From: Pelodera strongyloides
Lineage: Eukaryota > Nematoda > Chromadorea > Rhabditida > Rhabditidae
DNA: 64,000 bases
Assembly (NCBI GenBank): GCA_036852015.1
Contig: JAANDG010000100.1
Span: forward strand, 248,001 to 312,000
Direction of reading: 5' to 3'
The position numbers and the translations under genes were made by a program. Position 1 is the first letter of the stretch. Each line of letters starts with the position of its first letter. The notes under the pieces are model-generated. The model did no database searches. It was not told the origin of the DNA and saw only the letters and a program-made list of their open reading frames with translations. Shown piece after piece: positions 36,318 through 47,690 of the stretch.

Positions 36318-39017
36318 ATGTTAATACGAATACTCTTTGTATTCATATTGCTACCTGCAAAAACAGACACCTGTATGAGAACTCAACCGCCGGAAGAAAC
36401 TACCAGTTGGTGTTAATGAATAGCAAAGTAATTATTACTAAAAAAAAAAAACGAATTAAAATGTGCTAATTTAGTTTAGTTAGAGAGCTATTCAAGTGTT
36501 GTGTTCCGGTTGTACCAAGTTGCCTTACGAAGCACATTGTTTTCTGGAAAATTCACGGTTGTTGCATAACTCTTGCACGAAATCTGACCAGTTCTCATGA
36601 AGCAATAACTATATGATGTAATTGATTGAATTTAAGCAACATCCATTCCGACAACAACAAATTTGGGGACAACAACTCTTGTGACGACTACTACGACAAT
36701 AACAACGTCAACGTCGATTAGTTCAACCTCCACGACGTCGTCAACATCGACAACGACGACGACTACCAGCACAACCTTTAGTACGACAACAACGACGGCT
36801 ATGACGACTACTACAACAAGTAAGTGACTTCTTGACAATTTATACGGATCGAAGCGTTGCGCTTTTGCTTTTCAGTTGTGATGAGCAACAAGAATAATTT
36901 ATTACATCACAAAGATGCGCATAAAAATATCTATCTATCAAATACAATTAAGACAACGAAACGGTAGTCAGGGACATGCATAAAAGTATGCGGAAATCCT
37001 GAAAATGGGTAGTTAGCCAAAAGATGACAAACGCCGATTTGTATTGCTCATACAGAATGAGCACTGTAATCCCGGTAGCTGGACACTATCGACACTAACA
37101 CACACAAGCGTGCACAGACCCTGTGTAACGTCAGTGAAGTTTGTGGCCGGATAACATCATTTTGTGCGCATGACCTTGCATTTGCTTTTTTATCTATCTA
37201 TGAGTGTCAAATATCTATCTATGAAACTCAAAAGATCAAATTTACCGCAAAAGATGACAAATACCGATTTGTATTGCTCATACAGAACGTGAAGAAGAGC
37301 GATGTTCTTTGCTGTGTATAAAATTCAAAAAATCGGAACTCGCGGCGTTGTAGCGAGATTCTCGCCGACCTCTGTAGCACATGCAATTTAACTTACAAAA
37401 ACACGTACTTTTGGTTTATATTCACAATGTTGTTGGTTTGTCAGCATTTAATTTCTCCAATATTAGGTTGTCAAATGGCCTGCATGCCTCTACCAGCAGC
37501 TCTACCCCCCGTTTGTCCAGCGTTTTATCCCGGATGCGTCCCAGCAACGGAAGACTTATTGATAAGAGGGCCTCAATTGTGTGGCGTTTTCAGGTGTGTT
37601 TTCGTGTTATTCGCCAGTCTTCATGAGAATCACAAAGATGTTTCTGAGGAACCATGGGACAAACCAAAAATATTATATGAGTAGCGCTGAAAGACGAATA
37701 GCGAATATTAAAATACCAGCCGTTCGAAGAGCCCTACGGGCTCTTTTCCGACTTCTTCCTTACCCTCTCAAATTCACACGTCTACAAGGTCATTTATGAT
37801 TGTGGAAATGTATAATATGAGCCTGGATCTCCATTCGACTAACGTTATCATTCAAATTTGCAATTGAAGGTCTCTGTCTAGAGCGAGGGTTACCCTCTTT
37901 ATCATAAGCTAGCGTAGCTCAGCAGGTAGAGCGTTGGACTGTGAATCGAGAGATTGTATGCCTGTTCTGAGCAGCCTCCTTTTTACGGGTGCCACACTGC
38001 TCACACATTGAACATCATAGATAATAATAACTGGCAAGCAATCGATCAATAAATACACGGGTAAGCAATCAACGAGTTTATCCAAGACATGGTCAAAGTA
38101 TTTAGAGTGTGTCGGGTCCTTTTTGTAATCGGAACCCCTCGGAACGGTTTATCAACGAGGTAAGATCCGTCGGTCATACATCAACTTGTATGTGAGTGCC
38201 ATTGATATCAGGATGGATAATCTAAATATTGTCATACAGTGGAGATAAGTTGCGTCACACATGGCAAGTTTAAAGCAATACTTCAAGGACTGATACCGAG
38301 AACTTCGTAGGATTAAAACCTGAGTACAAGCTTAAAGTTACCTGATATGCGGGTAGCTTTGGAATAAACAGCAGACCCGGAGTTGTAGCATTCTCTTCGA
38401 ATGGATCCAAAAGGGTTACGGCAAGTTAGTAGAACATCAAAAAGGGGGTGAGTGGAACTGGTGGATACGGGAAGTTAGCTGCATAAAAAAAGACAATGAG
38501 TACGTGATAATCACTATTTTATGCCACGTGACTTGATTGCAATTGTCTTCGATTCCAGCTAATTGCCGGCAATTATTATCTGTGACTACAGTAGCTCATC
38601 TCGTTTATAAAGTTCGTAATGAAGGCATTATGCCAAATTTAAGAACAATGCCTGTGGGTTCGACTCCCACCAGCGGCAAAGATTTTGTATGGTTCTCTTC
38701 GAGTGCGGTCATATAGGCTTCGTCCCGTACACGCAAAACGACAATCAAAACGACAAACAAACTCTTCTCCTTTATATAATAAGATGTGCGAACGGCTAAT
38801 ATGATGGGTTTTCTTGCAAACTGCTTGTGCTATTGTACGTCTTTAATTTAGCTGTGCCGAAACGTTTGACATTGGCGTCACGGCGCCTGACGGAACAACG
38901 TATGGAGGAAATTCTGTATACTGCGCGGAGGATGGTCATCGATATATGCAAGATGGGGGTGCTGGTGGTGCAATCATTCTGGTGGACGATTTTACCGCAT
39001 TTTGTCCCTCATCATAA
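36318..39017 (+). CDS. Secreted threonine-rich, cysteine-rich nematode protein, four exons, 187 aa
   Basis: The exons are 36318-36405, 36637-36819, 37467-37593 and 38852-39017 (TAA), and all junctions keep phase. A signal peptide (MLIRILFVFILLPAKTD) is followed by CMRTQPPEE, a start I associate with a large nematode secreted family. Exon 2 is a mucin-like threonine/serine tract of about 60 residues. Exon 3 is cysteine-rich (CQMACMPLPAALPPVCPAF, PGCVPATED). Exon 4 has CAETFDIGVTAPDGTTYGG and ends TAFCPSS, with regular cysteines. In known family members the threonine tract links the N-terminus to C6 or DUF281-type domains; I infer a similar extracellular domain here but cannot confirm which. 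Intron 3 is unusually long (1258 bases) because a tRNA-headed repeat and a further insertion lie in it. Confidence 0.7.
37700..38790 (+). mobile_element. tRNA-headed SINE-like repeat, copy 1, split by an insertion
   Basis: The left part (37700-37965) and right part (38648-38790) match the copy at 48594-48975. Both carry CCGTTCGAAGAGCCCTACGG (a hairpin), TAGAGCGTTGGACTGTGAAT and ACAAACTCTTCTC near the end. Box A (TAGCTCAGCAGG, at 37915) is intact on the left and box B (GGTTCGACTCC, at about 38657) on the right. The roughly 670-base insert lies between them and is bordered by ATGCCTGT on both sides. The whole sits in intron 3 of the threonine-rich gene. Confidence 0.65.
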
Positions 39018-39574
39018 GCACAGATGCCGGAAATGTGCGACTCTGTGCGCAATACGGTCTTTTCTACGAGTGATGACCATAATTTGTGCTGGACACGCTG
39101 TTTGTAGGATCCACATTCAATCATACATAGAGGTGTTACAGTTGCCTCGTCAAATTATTATTTACAGAAAAATAGCGATGAGAACCTTTTAACAAATATT
39201 TATTGACATTTCTTATGAAAAAAATAACAATGCAATTGATTCAACGTGCAATAAATGTAATATGCTTACTTCACTAAACATCATTTTTTTCCGGTATGAA
39301 AATAAAATTGATAGGGCAGGTCTGTTCAGCTCACCATCAGCAAAAAATCGAGCTTTTATTATCCATACTGTGGCACCACACGAGGATAGCCATGTCTAAG
39401 AACTTCAAAGTACGGCACGGACGTTTAAACTTGGTGTCACAAATGTTAAATATTACGTTAGTCTGATAGTCGGACACTACCTGTTTCTTCGTATGGAACA
39501 CAGTTAGAATTCGAATTCGAAATAAAAATACATATGACGTCTTGTTATCTATAACTATAACGAAGTCTTACAAT

Positions 39575-39973
39575 TTACTGACAGTAACTGGGGTCCCAAA
39601 CGAAAAGATGCATATCCACGTAGTCAGGAGCAATGGTTTCTCCACTTCTGTAGATATTGCCTAAAAGGTACTTTTTCATGTCTAGTTAGAGAAGAGATGG
39701 ATTTTTTTCTGGAAAAAACTTGGGAATATTTCTCCGCAATGAGTTGTCACGAACACTTGGGTAAACGTTTATCGTGATTGATTGGTTGACAAGTTCTTTG
39801 AATCATTGAACCTGGCAATATGGTCAGAATCGGAAAAACTAATATGACAAATCGTCCAAGAACTTCCGTGACCCATAACTTATGCTTACGCTGTTCATCC
39901 ACTATTGTTTTTCTTTGCAACTTCAACGTGGCACCACAAGCATTCTCAGTTGGAGCCACGTAGAATGGCTGTC
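39575..39973 (-). CDS. Uncharacterised secreted-type protein, three 3' exons (partial)
   Basis: Exons 39890-39973, 39757-39838 and 39575-39647 (TAA) join in frame through good sites (CTACAG, then CAGC with GTAAGC; ATTAG; CTACAG). The peptide starts GQPFYVAPTENACGATLKL, continues FPILTILPGSMIQRTCQP, and ends VDMHLFVWDPSYCQ. Three cysteines suggest an extracellular protein. The upstream minus stretch 39985-40170 has plausible coding character (FIVLYCDSFKIKKG, KECDLKLSMHL) but no clean donor. No family is assigned. It could be the same gene as 40302-40615 if the stop there is bypassed by other splicing. Confidence 0.4.
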
Positions 39974-40301
39974 CTGTAGACAAGCGGACAAGCGTGGCCC
40001 TTCCTTAAATGCATGGATAATTTCAAATCGCACTCCTTTCTTTCGGTTTTCATGGGATATATGGAATCAAATCGTCCCTTTTTTATTTTGAATGAGTCAC
40101 AATACAGGACAATAAATCCGGATCGAAGTTCCTGGTGCAGGAGCATGCACATAACGTTTTGACATTTCACATATGAAACTACTGGTGAACCGTAGAAAGA
40201 CGGCCCGGCCCGGCCGGCCGAAATAGCGCCATAGTGTTAGAGCCTTAGAGAGTTAGGTGCTGATGTGATAGTCCGAGAGTGTTAAAAGGAAACTGCATTC
40301 T

Positions 40302-40615
40302 CTACCGTTCACCAGTTGTTTTGTAAATGTGAGATATCGAAACTTGTGAGCGTGCTCCTGCAGCGAGGGTCAGCGTCTTGAGAATTGTGGACTGTTTTAT
40401 GCATCCTAAAAAGAAAAGGGGTATTATTAATCGTAAAAATAGAGAAAAACAGTCGCAGTACCTGGATTGATGTAGTATTCCTCCAGCAGGCAATTTCTTG
40501 TGTCAATTGCCACGCAGACTTTCATGTCGCTGAAAGAAACCTCACTTACGAATAGAAAGGACTCCATTCCCCAAATAACAGCTTTCACGTCGATGTTTTG
40601 GGATTGGTTCGAGTG
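40302..40615 (-). CDS. Uncharacterised protein, two 3' exons (partial)
   Basis: Exons 40462-40615 and 40302-40405 (TAG) join in phase 1. The reading contains IDVKAVIWGMESFLF, MKVCVAIDTRNCLLEEYY, then CIKQSTILKTLTLAAGAR, and ends HIYKTTGER. The intron has a TTTTCTTTTTAG-like acceptor and a GTACTG donor. No family is recognised. The 5' exons would lie above 40615, where CCCCGAT-type repeats occupy 41.0-41.8 kb. The minus ORF near 41850-41990 is a weak candidate. Confidence 0.4.
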
Positions 40616-40985
40616 CTTCACGGTTCACAGGATTGAAAGTCTAAGGCGGGCGAAGGTGTAAAGAATGACTGTGCTGTTTTTTTTTACAGCTCACCAGTTG
40701 AAATAATTCGAACGAAACGATCCTTGAGCTAACTAACCTTCGAAAAATTATAGCTAATTCATCAAAAATAGCCAAATAGGCCCTCTAGTAGATAGGTATA
40801 TATGATATATAAACAACATACGCTCATGAGGCATGGTACGGGGATTTACTACGTTTTCTGACATATGCTAGATGCCACTTTCCGTGCTCTTCGAGTAATT
40901 TTCGGTAGCTATTTTGTATATATTGAAAATTTTGTGTCTGATATTTCATAATTCTACCCCATCATTGGCAACTTTTTATACTACA

Positions 40986-41185
40986 CAGGAAAGTGAAAAC
41001 CCCGATTTCGCCCCGATCATTTGCCGAAAACCCCCGATTTTGCCCCGATTCTTTAAAAAAAAACCTAAAAGCCCGACCACGTCCCGATTTCGCCCCGAAC
41101 ACAAATAATCGGGGCGAAGTTGGGAACAAGACCGGATTTCGCCCCGATCGTTTCCCAAAACCCCGATTTCGCCCCGATTTTTTTC

Positions 41186-41216
<31 letters not shown>

Positions 41217-41290
41217 GATTTCGCCCCGATCAAGGCCCGATTTTTTGCGGGACTTGATCGGGGCGAAATCGGAGTTTTTGGTTTCCCATG
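40986..41290. mobile_element. CCCCGATTTCG-type inverted-repeat element, copy 1
   Basis: It begins CAGGAAAGTGAAAACCCC and ends GTTTTTGGTTTCCCATG. The interior is almost entirely the unit CCCCGATTTCGCCCCGAT repeated in both orientations and split by A-runs. An A/T run of about 30 bases lies at 41187-41213. No ORF is real here. Confidence 0.75.
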
Positions 41291-41457
41291 TATTACAATG
41301 ACACACGACGACACATGGACACGGTCAACTTTTTGTCCCTTCTTTAAACTTTGTGTTTTTATTATTTGAATAATATGTAGCGTATAGTGTTGGAAAAAAT
41401 CAGACTAAAAAACTGATTTCAGAGAGCAATTCATCAAGTAAACAAGTTGCGCCTGCA

Positions 41458-41779
41458 CAGGAAAGTGAAAACCCCGATTTCGCCCCGATTTTGCCCCGAT
41501 TCTTTGAAAAAAAAAAAAAACCCCGATTTCGCCTCGATCAAGTCCCTCAAATAATCGGGCCGTGATCGGGGCGAAATCGGGGTTCTTGACTAAACTTTTC
41601 CGCCGAAAAACAACATGTTTCATAGAGTTGCTTATGTGATTTTTGGATTGTTTCATCATGTTATCACACAAAAGCGTAAATAAGGATACAAAATCGATTA
41701 TTTTCGAAAAAACCCCGATCACGCCCCGATTATTTGAGGGACTTGATCGGGGCGAAATCGGGGTTTTTAGTTTCCCATG
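41458..41779. mobile_element. CCCCGATTTCG-type inverted-repeat element, copy 2
   Basis: The ends are the same as at 40986-41290 (CAGGAAAGTGAAAACCCC and GGTTTTTAGTTTCCCATG). Each end block is itself palindromic (41458-41588 and 41709-41779), and a unique 120-base spacer lies between them. Confidence 0.75.
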
Positions 41780-42326
41780 CGGTACAAGCGCCAGAGTTAG
41801 CCATAAAAAACCAAATGTTATAATGCCCGCGAGGTAGGCGACCAATTAATTGGTGGAATAACGTCATTATCAGAGTGGCCATATTGGACAATTGTGCCAG
41901 GGTTACGGTGGATATTGGACTTGGAACACTATTTTTCATTACCGTTTTATTCGCTGATACCGCATTTAATGCAAAACATTTTCCCGACACTATGACTATG
42001 GCATGGTTTAATAAGTATTATTCAGATAATTAAACAAAAGTATATAAAAGTTACAAAACGGTGACCGCGACCTTTAACCTTTAACGACCTTTAACGGTGA
42101 CCTTTAAAGGTTACCCCACAGGCTGGTAGTAAAAAGGAGAAGGTGGTATAATTGTCGGGGTGTTGTTCCAACATTTAAAAACGACTAAAATTACACCAAC
42201 AACGTGGTGCTATTACTTCAAGTACACACTTCTCCCATTGACAATCGAATATCTTGCAGTAACAATACAAAATGTCACCCATAATACACTAACTCCTATC
42301 ATAATTATGTCGCTCCTATCATAATT

Positions 42327-43935
42327 ATGTCGCTCATTGACCAATGGAAGATCTCTTTTTCGCGAACACCAGATGGTCTCCCGATGCATTTCCTGAAGAA
42401 TATTAGCACTGCTATTGCCAGCCCTCTGTCAGTTATTTGTAATCGTTCACTTCTTACTGGTGAAGTGCCATTCTTCTGGAAGTGGTCTGGTGTTATTCCT
42501 TTACCGAAAGGTAGTCCTAGTAATTGTTCAGTTAATAACTTTCGACCTGTAAGTATTACATGTTTTCCTTGTCGAATTTTTGAGAAAATTATTGTGAAAT
42601 ATATACTAGAATTTTCTATCAGTAATCAGCTTATTCCTGAGGAACAACATGGTTTCTTGAAAAACCGATCAAGAGAAACGGCAGTTCTTTGTTCGCTGAA
42701 TGATTGGTCCCTTGCAATAGAAAACAAAAAGCAAGTGGACATTATATATTTTGATTTTGCCAAAGCATTTGATCGGGTTTCCCATAAGAAACTTCTTGCA
42801 AAGTTGCATAATATGCAGTTTCCTCCTTTTATTTGTAAATGGATTGAAAATTGGCTTAGTGATCGTAAAATGTTTGTTCGCATTGGTGATGCTATATCAG
42901 ATATCGTAGACTGTTATAGTGGTGTGCCCCAAGGGTCAGTTTTAGGACCTATTTTGTTCTCATTATTTACTTCCGATCTAGCGACATCCCTAAGAAACCT
43001 AGGTGTTTCCTTCGTAATGTACGCAGATGATATTAAGGTTTATAGCACTATAAATGATCCTCCAGACCGAATTTTAATTCAAAGTGCCATAAATCTTGTA
43101 CATGATTGGTCAATTGATAATCAGCTACCTTTGGCCCCTCACAAGTGTCAAGCGTTGTATATCGGCCCAAATAATCCAAAAGTAGATTATATTTGTAATG
43201 CAGTCGTTATTGACAAGGTAACACATCTCAAAGATTTGGGCTTTATTATGACCGAAAATTTGTCGTTTTCTAGACATGTTGCTTATGTGTGTGGTCAAGC
43301 AAGAAAGAGAATGTTTGCCCTCTTCCGCACTCTGAAAACTAGAAAGGCAAACCTTTTGATTCTTGCTTACTCTCTTTACGTACGTTCTATTCTGGAGTCA
43401 GGTTCAGTTGTGTTTAGTCCATATAAGAAAAAGGATAAACAAGCTCTAGAACGGATCCAACGTACGTTTACAAAACGAATTTTTATGCGTTCCCAATTGC
43501 TCAATTACAATGATACACCATCTAGCTCTGATAGGGACTCTCTATTGAAGCTTGATACGCTTGAAAATCGTCGTAAGAAGGCAGACGCTAGAATGCTTAG
43601 AAAAATATTGGCTGGCAAATGTGGCCCCCACTTACGTTCATTGTACAAATTCAGACATTCTACTCTGTCCTCTCGACGTGGTCGTGTCAAAATATGTATC
43701 CCTAGAGTAACTAAAAACGTTCGTAGACATTCCTTTTTGCATAGAACTTCCCTTATGATTGAGAAAAATGCTGCTTTATTCCTGAAAATTTGTTGAAACA
43801 AATATTTTAGTTTTTGTAGTTCATTTTCACCTGTTTTTTATTATTATTGTTATCCATTTATTCGCTGTTAGTGGCCTTATATTGTCAAAACTTGCGCGAT
43901 ACTTTGTTGTCGTAATAAATGTTATGTTAACGCAA
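42327..43935 (+). mobile_element. Non-LTR retrotransposon C, 5'-truncated, intact 489-codon RT ORF
   Basis: The ORF 42327-43796 holds a reverse transcriptase: GVIPLPKGSPSNCSVNNFRP, IIYFDFAKAFDRVSH, GVPQGSVLGPILFSLFTSDL and the catalytic YADDIKVY, with a C-terminus in ARMLRKILAGKCG and RRHSFLHRTSLMIE. No endonuclease is present upstream, so the copy is 5'-truncated even though the remaining frame has no stop. A 3' UTR of about 140 bases ends GTCGTAATAAATG. Just upstream a 20-base word (TCCTATCATAATTATGTCGC) is tandemly duplicated at 42294-42333. The RT sequence differs clearly from elements A and B (YADD rather than FADD), so it is a second lineage. Confidence 0.88.
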
Positions 43936-44535
43936 TAATACAGCTACGTTCGCGGATGCGCAGCGCACCGCGAATGTAGCCGCCTTCGCCAATTCTTTTT
44001 GGTGAGCGCCGCGCGGTACGCGATGAGTACGAATACGTTTCACAAGCTTGTTATAACAAATTGAATAATATAGGCACTAGTATGGTCCGGGACTTTGAAA
44101 CTGGACTCGGTATTATGTGAAAATGTCCTTGGTGTTGGTCGCATTTGCAAGTATCCCAAGATGATGTGGTTTGCATTTGCAAGTATCCCAAAATTCGGTG
44201 TGATTCTGTCAATACTTCCGTCAATATATCTGCACGAAACCTGCATATACAATATGAAATTTAAAAAAATATCCTCGTGTAGTTCCAAGATACGGTTCCA
44301 TTTGCAGCATACTTGTGAAACCCCCATGGATTAATAACAACCTAGTGAAACGTATATTCAAGAAATGCCAACCGTGCAGCGCATCCCCAGCCAGCTGCGC
44401 GGGGGCCAATAAGAAGGGGCGAGCGCCCCGGGTTTGGGGTGCGCTGCGCGGCTGAGCACCAGAGAATTCACATCCCAAAGGTGGAATGTATTTTGAAAAA
44501 AACGTAAAAAGTACTGTGCATGGGGCGGCTAATTT
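43936..44535. other. No gene recognised
   Basis: It contains CGCGGATGCGCAGCGCACCGCG and another GC-rich patch at 44390-44455, both partly self-complementary. The word TTTGCAAGTATCCCAA is tandemly repeated at 44147-44192. No exon is supported. Confidence 0.35.
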
Positions 44536-45333
44536 TACATATGACTGCACGACTGCACGACTGCAAAATTGACTGCAGCTACCGGCTGACTGCAAAATTT
44601 GAGACTCCAGAAAAATTGACTGCAAGTTGACTGCTTCCATAGTGACTGCACTATGATGTGACTTCATTTTCAATTTCTACAGTTGTTCTAAACTGGGTAT
44701 TCCTATAAGAGCCAAAACAAAACAGGATACATAGACTCATGTTATGGGGCCTCCAAACGCAAAATTCATACTCGTTCTACAAGAAAGTATCCGTTTAGCG
44801 TGAAGTGTTGCATGTAAACCAAACACATGGGGTATTAACGGTATAAAACTATTCAATGATATAAATTATTATTATTATTATTATTATTTATTATTATATT
44901 ATTTGCCATGAGCCATGAGCTGTCATGTGCATACGAAAATTAATTTTCCATTGCCTTATTTTGCGTGTTTATGCTAATTTGCTCGAATTTAGCTCGTATT
45001 CCAATTTATGTTCATTTGCATACGCTGCATAACAATGCTCGTCTATTAGATGTGTTTCAAAAACCGGCCGGTGAAGTCACTTCAAAATCATCATTTTGCT
45101 TCGAGTTTACTTGTATTTAGTGAAGAATAGAGTAAAATACTTTACTAAAAGTGAATAATTTCTTCACTAAATACAAGTAAACTGTAAACTCGAAGCAAAA
45201 TGATGATTTTAAAGTGTCTGCGACCCTTTAAGATTTGCGGTCAAAACAGTCAACCTGCAGCCAATTTTCTGCAGTCTCAAACTTTGCAGTCATTTGTTTA
45301 ATTTTGCAGTGCAGTCGTTCAGTCATATGTACA
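44536..45333. mobile_element. Inverted-repeat element built from GACTGCA words, with an inner hairpin
   Basis: The left end (ACATATGACTGCACGACTGC then AAAATTGACTGCA and TTTGAGACTCCAG) and the right end, 45240-45333, are inverted copies over about 100 bases. The end sequence is itself a run of (G)ACTGCA words. Within it, 45085-45216 is a second palindrome with AAATCATCATTTTGCTTCGA and ACTTGTATTTAGTGAAGAA arms. No ORF is present. Confidence 0.7.
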
Positions 45334-45598
45334 CATTAGCGGGTGCATACATATGCATTTTTGGAGGATTCATCACGAAACACAACTTACATGGGATTTT
45401 TACACAATTTTTCGATTCCTAGTGCAAGAGACCACTCTGCAACATCCCCATCTGACATCTCGCAAAGCACGAGGGTTGTGAATGATGCTGAACCAAATCT
45501 CATTATATTTATTTGACAATTATACACAACCAGGTCCAGGAGACCTATATATCGAATAAGTATTGATATTTTTAATTGCAATTCTCAAACATTTTCTT

Positions 45599-47690
45599 CT
45601 AGAAACCAAGAAAACTCATTTTTGGAAAGTTCACTTTTTGATTGTCGCTGCGAATAGAAAAAAAAGGTTCCAGAACTTCGTATACACAGAGTTGGAGACC
45701 GCAAACAACGCAACCAACATGGAATTTCTTCGGCTGTGGTCGCTGACTGAGTGGTAGCAGTGGTATCAGTCGGAACTTCTCCGTTAGTTGCTTCATGATG
45801 CGAATCAACAGTTGTGTCCTGAAATGTTCCAACGTCTAACTAGGCAAAATCAAAAGGGATTTGGTCGCAAAACTTGCTAAGCACATTATCTCTAAAAATA
45901 AATTATGCTTAAAAAGCACGAAAGATATTGGAGTTCTCCGAACAAAAAAAAGTTGCAATATATTTATTTTGGTAAATCCGCACCTTATAATAATAATATT
46001 TATTACGCACACAAAAATGTACACGCACAGTTTGTCGATAAAATACACAAAGACATAAAAAGCGAACAAAAAAGAACACCTTCATGGTGGTATCTTCTTC
46101 GATCAGTAGTTGTTCTGTAGTTGTGGAAGTACCTGAAGGCAAATGCACCTTTACGCTTTCTCCTTGTTCTATATTGTTAGTCGTTAAACTGTTGCTATTA
46201 TTAGTGATGCTAAAGTTACGACGCGGTAGGTGTTTATGGTATGGTAACCTCTATAAATCAGAAGCGAATTCTCCCATTCACAATATTGTCTTGAATTACT
46301 GTATTCGACTGACTGTGTTTCAGTTGTTGGTATTAGATAAGTTTCAAAATTCAGGTAATTGTTTTGGCTATTAGAGGCTCTTCAATTCTTTATTTCGTTT
46401 CATATGATTTTTTTTAGGTATATAATCCAACGGGTCATATTCATATTACAGATTTTGAAGTGAGTGCAACTGACCGTCTGGTCTGGGACACTTGCTGTCC
46501 GCCCAGTTCACTTTTATGTACGTAAAGGTGCCACAGTCCTCACCATCAGCATCCGATTCCACTATTTTACGCGTGTAATCCCAGTAGAAGCATAATTCGC
46601 TAGATAACCACAACGTTTTAGTTTATTGCTCTTTTCACGAACCACCTTTAGTGGTGTTCGTGTATTTTGCAACTAAGTGTATTTCAATTCTGGCTGAGGG
46701 TTGTAAATTTGCACAAACATTTGAATCGAAACTAAGTGTTTTGCAAAGTTCGTTGATTTTTTTATACTACGGGGAATATAAAAAATAGCAGCGGAGTAAT
46801 CAGAAAGGACCTGACTTATTTATGCTTCCAATAGGTTTATTTGCTGGAAAATATTGCTTATCTAAAACCATAATCTGACCCCGGTGCGTTCCACGCTGCT
46901 GCAGCACAATTGGAAAGAGATCTGCATCCCTCAACACAGTCCTCCAACGACTTGGTGAAGATGGGCCTAAAATTGTTCATTAATAGGTTTAAAAATTTAA
47001 AAGTACTATCCACTAACGATTACGTACGTATACATACGTATAATACACGCGCTTATTCCACCACTGTTCACCCCCTCACCCCTCTTTACTACACATCATT
47101 TATTACCATAGAAAAAAGGTTCCTTACTTGTAGGCAGGGGTCTCGAGCATATATATCGTGTTCTCAAAAGTCCAGTCATTTCGGTTGTATTTAGGGTCAT
47201 AAGTGTGGGGAAACGACTGAAACAAATGTACATATTCGTCATTTTTTTGCTGCTGCTTTATTCAGGATATCTATTTGGAACTTTTGGATTTTCTGTTGTG
47301 GGTATCACTCCACCAACTATGGCCGGCATTTTTGAACTGCGGCATTCTACCTACAGAAGATGACATGGGCAAAGTGCATGTAGATCATGGAAAACCTTTT
47401 AGGTCTTTCCAGAGTTCCTGACTTATTCAGAAGCTACTCTCTCATTGTCAGGTAAATATTTTCTACATCAGCAACTTCTTTTGCTCCACTTTAGGGTAAT
47501 GGTATCGATCCTTACAACTATGTTTTCCCCATACACCATTTATAACCATATAATTAAAAGAAACACTTAGAAACTTTAAACTTACAGTAGCTTCGGCGTA
47601 GCTCTCCATGGTCATTTGCCCCTCCACAAAGTTGTGTCCTTCGGCGGCGCCATATATGCAAGTGAAGAGGAACATGAATAGATATCCCAT
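45599..47690 (-). CDS. Secreted PAN_3/CW-type domain protein, seven exons, 246 aa
   Basis: The minus-strand exons are 47586-47690, 47128-47216, 46880-46966, 46450-46599, 46080-46209, 45688-45818 and 45599-45647 (TAG). The total is 741 bases with phase kept throughout. Residues 1-17 form a signal peptide (MGYLFMFLFTCIYGAAEG). Residues about 65-120 fit the nematode CW/PAN_3 pattern: SLEDCVEGCRSLSNCAAAAW, then GGELCFYWDYTRKIV and CGTFTYIKVN, i.e. paired cysteines around a WxxCxxxC-like helix and a final xxxKV strand. After it comes a threonine-rich linker (SGTSTTTEQ, TDTTATTQSATTAEE) and a short tail ending KMSFLGF-like. Such proteins are secreted and have expanded in nematodes, often with roles in the gut or pathogen response; the function here is not shown. 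The choice of donor at 46449 is dictated by frame. Confidence 0.65.
45980..46050 (-). repeat. 3' end of a non-LTR retrotransposon in an intron
   Basis: AATAATATTTATTACGCACA followed by AAAATGTACACGCACAG matches the block at 1763-1835 and, inverted, the tail at 29290-29340. It lies in the intron between exons 45688-45818 and 46080-46209 of the PAN_3-type gene. Confidence 0.45.

Noticed and set aside
37915..37990. A tRNA-His gene (loop CTGTGAA)
   Set aside because: The acceptor stem does not pair, the T arm is 670 bases away, and the same segment recurs as part of a dispersed repeat.
40976..41845. ORFs of 102, 112 and 146 codons around 41 kb
   Set aside because: Readings of the CCCCGATTTCG repeat (ISPRS/PDFAP words).
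44221..44673. 150-codon minus ORF
   Set aside because: It runs into the inverted end of the 44.5-kb element and a GC-rich palindrome, with no splice signals.
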